64,000 bases of DNA. Source: Dinochytrium kinnereticum (taxonomy: Eukaryota > Chytridiomycota > Chytridiomycetes > Chytridiales > Chytridiaceae). The translations under genes and the position numbers were made by a program. Position 1 is the first letter of the stretch, and the number at the start of each line of letters is the position of its first letter. Positions 62,705 to 64,000 of this stretch are shown here, in pieces. The stretch spans positions 25,383-89,382 of the forward strand of contig JADGJT010000048.1 in the NCBI GenBank assembly GCA_027604005.1, in the 5' to 3' direction. The notes beneath the pieces are model-generated. The model had not been told where the DNA came from. It did not search any database and saw only the letters and a program-made list of their open reading frames with translations.

Positions 62705-62888
62705 AGTTTGTTGTTGTTTTTTTTTTTTTTTTAATCGGGGATGTCCTTTTCAAAAAGTCTTGTGGGTCACCCCTCCTTCTTCTTCTTCTTTTTTTTTTTT
62801 TTACCCTTTTATAAGTGATCGAAATAGGTTGTTTTATGTAACAAAAAAAAAAGTAATATGTTTTCTTTCCCCCCCCCCCCCCTTCTTG

Positions 62889-63445
62889 GGATGGGGGAAG
62901 GGGGTGTGGTTTGAAACTGGGAAATGGTGGGTTCGTTTGTTTTTTTTTTGCGCGCCCCCCCTCCCCCCCCATCTCCCTTCTGAAAGTGAATAAATGAATG
63001 TATAATGTGTGTGGATATGTTTGAATGGAAAGAATAAAAACAACAGCAACAACAACACGCCAAGCACCAGCCGACGCAGAATTAAAAGAGGAGAATTGAA
63101 GAAAACGCAAAGGGAAGGAGGGAAGGGAAGGCAGCGAACGTTTGGAGGGGATGGGGGATGGGGGAGGGGATGGGGGAAGGGGGGTGTGGTTTGAAACTGG
63201 GACATGGTGGGTTCGTTTGTTTTTTTTTGCGCGCCGCCCACCTCCCCCCCCATCTCCGTTCTGAAAGTGAATAAATGAATGTGTGTGGATGTATTTGTAT
63301 GGAAAGAAGAATGGGGGAATAAAAACAACAACAACAACAACAACACACCAAGCACCAGCCGACGCAGAATTAAAAGAGGAGAATTGAAGAAAACACAAAG
63401 GGAAGGGAAGGGAAGGGAAGGCAGCGAACGTTTGTTGGGGGACCA
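62889..63445 (+). repeat. Two tandem copies of a ~280-bp unit
   Basis: The block beginning gtgtggtttgaaactggg occurs at 62904 and 63184. Both copies continue through gtgggttcgtttg, a T tract, ctgaaagtgaataaatgaatg, an AAC/ACA run, caagcaccagccgacgcaga and ggcagcgaacgtttg. Differences are mainly in microsatellite lengths and small indels. Confidence 0.9.
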
Positions 63446-63503
63446 GGAATGGGGGAGGGGATGGGGGATGGGGAGCGGAGATGGAGAGGGGAGATGGGGT
63501 AAC

Positions 63504-63630
63504 CCCGGGAAACCCGTGAACAAAAACATAAACCAAATTAAAAGTATAAGCATGAACGGTGAGGCGTTTCCGTAGCGAGACCAAAGACCAAAGAACAAAA
63601 ATTGGATTAAACTAAAATGGGTTATTTGAC
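63504..63630 (+). repeat. 125-bp element, copy 1
   Basis: Starts at ccccgggaaacccgtgaaca and includes gaacggtgaggcgtttccg, tagcgagaccaaagaccaa and ggattaaactaaaatgggtt. The second copy starts about 372 bp downstream. Confidence 0.88.
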
Positions 63631-63689
63631 GACCCCATTCGCTCCCCACCTTTTTATTCGTAACCTTCACTCCCCCTTCCCCTGCTCCT

Positions 63690-63850
63690 CTCGCGTCGGA
63701 AAGAGAGAAAGGGTAATGAGGGGTTGCGTCGGAAAGAGAGAAAGGGTGTTGGGGGGTTGCGTCGGAAAGAGGTAAAGGGTAATGGGGGGCTGCGTCGGAA
63801 AGAGGTAAAGGGTGATGAGGGCTTGCGTCGGAAAGAGGTAAAGGGTGATG
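63690..63850 (+). repeat. Minisatellite with core gcgtcggaaagag
   Basis: About five head-to-tail units of 30-36 bp: gcgtcggaaagag(a/g)(g/t)aaagggt followed by a variable (a/g)atg...gg spacer. It separates the two copies of the 125-bp element. Confidence 0.85.
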
Positions 63851-63875
63851 GCGGGGAGGGGAGGAAGGTCAACAC

Positions 63876-64000
63876 CCCGGGAAACCCGTGAACAAAAACA
63901 TAAACCAAACCAAAAGTATTATGATGAACGGTGAGGCGTTTCCGTAGCGAGACCAAAGACCAAAGAACAAAAATGGGATTAAACTAAAATGGGTTACTTG
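63876..64000 (+). repeat. 125-bp element, copy 2 (reaches window edge)
   Basis: Same as the element at 63504 with a handful of substitutions (for example aaccaaaagtattatgatga for aattaaaagtataagcatga). It ends at the window boundary with gggttacttg against gggttatttg in copy 1. Confidence 0.88.

Larger units (their letters stand above)
62705..64000. repeat. Tandem repeat array downstream of the ABCC gene
   Basis: Three nested patterns: a roughly 280-bp duplication, a short unit with core gcgtcggaaagag repeated about five times, and a 125-bp element present twice. Pyrimidine- and purine-rich tracts fill the rest. Long frames on the minus strand (up to 322 codons) are translations of these repeats and I do not call them genes. 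The array runs to the window edge. Confidence 0.75.

Overview
The window is nuclear DNA from a fungus and is dense with split genes. Most introns are about 45-110 nt with GT(G/A)AGT-like donors and CAG/TAG/AAG acceptors. Gene content points to a zoosporic (chytrid-type) fungus: a chitinase and KEX2-type secreted proteins sit beside a soluble-type adenylyl cyclase (ADCY10 architecture) and a homologue of animal C5orf34, both unusual in fungi without flagella. The lineage is inferred from gene content only. Exon boundaries were worked out by hand from splice motifs, reading frame and family conservation; for nearly all multi-exon genes the exon lengths sum to a whole number of codons.

Layout. 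1-1815 (-): bestrophin-like anion channel, running off the left edge. 2821-3771 (+): secreted protein with two tandem domains; a close paralogue lies inverted at 44435-45361 (-). 5208-7556 (+): Crz1-like C2H2 zinc-finger protein, with an assembly gap in its promoter. 9339-~10760 (-): single-pass membrane protein of unknown family. 11734-14410 (-): tandem pair of intronless seven-TM proteins. 15059-17318 (+): GH18 chitinase with a chitin-binding-like module. 18170-21102 (-): unusual fusion of an Ap4A-hydrolase-like Nudix domain, two TTP-like CCCH fingers and a W2 (eIF5C) domain. 22587-24934 (+): disordered Ser/Pro-rich protein. 25425-27595 (+): membrane protein with a large ectodomain.

27732-32048 (-): class I myosin ending in TH1 without SH3. 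32400-34490 (+): C5orf34 homologue. 34560-36487 (-): RS-tailed cyclophilin (PPIG-like). 36567-37031 (+): V-ATPase assembly factor Vma21. 37106-37603 (+): RPA-interacting-protein-like zinc protein. 37766-42564 (-): splicing factor SF3B3/Rse1, interrupted by a second assembly gap. 42774-43892 (-): F-box protein. 46156-47460 (-): multi-TM protein. 47918-54461 (+): soluble-type adenylyl cyclase. 54663-62704 (+): ABCC/MRP transporter. 62705-64000: array of tandem repeats continuing past the right edge.

Several neighbours are very tightly packed: PPIG-like/VMA21 are divergent over 79 bp, the C5orf34 homologue and PPIG-like gene converge over 69 bp, and the membrane protein and myosin converge over 136 bp. 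Spliceosomal or mRNA-related genes (SF3B3, PPIG-like, the Nudix-CCCH-W2 fusion) and a possible signalling pair (adenylyl cyclase followed by an ABCC transporter) stand out. The least expected items are the Nudix-CCCH-W2 fusion, the fungal C5orf34 homologue and the inverted pair of secreted paralogues. I saw no tRNA, rRNA, CRISPR array or recognisable transposase gene.
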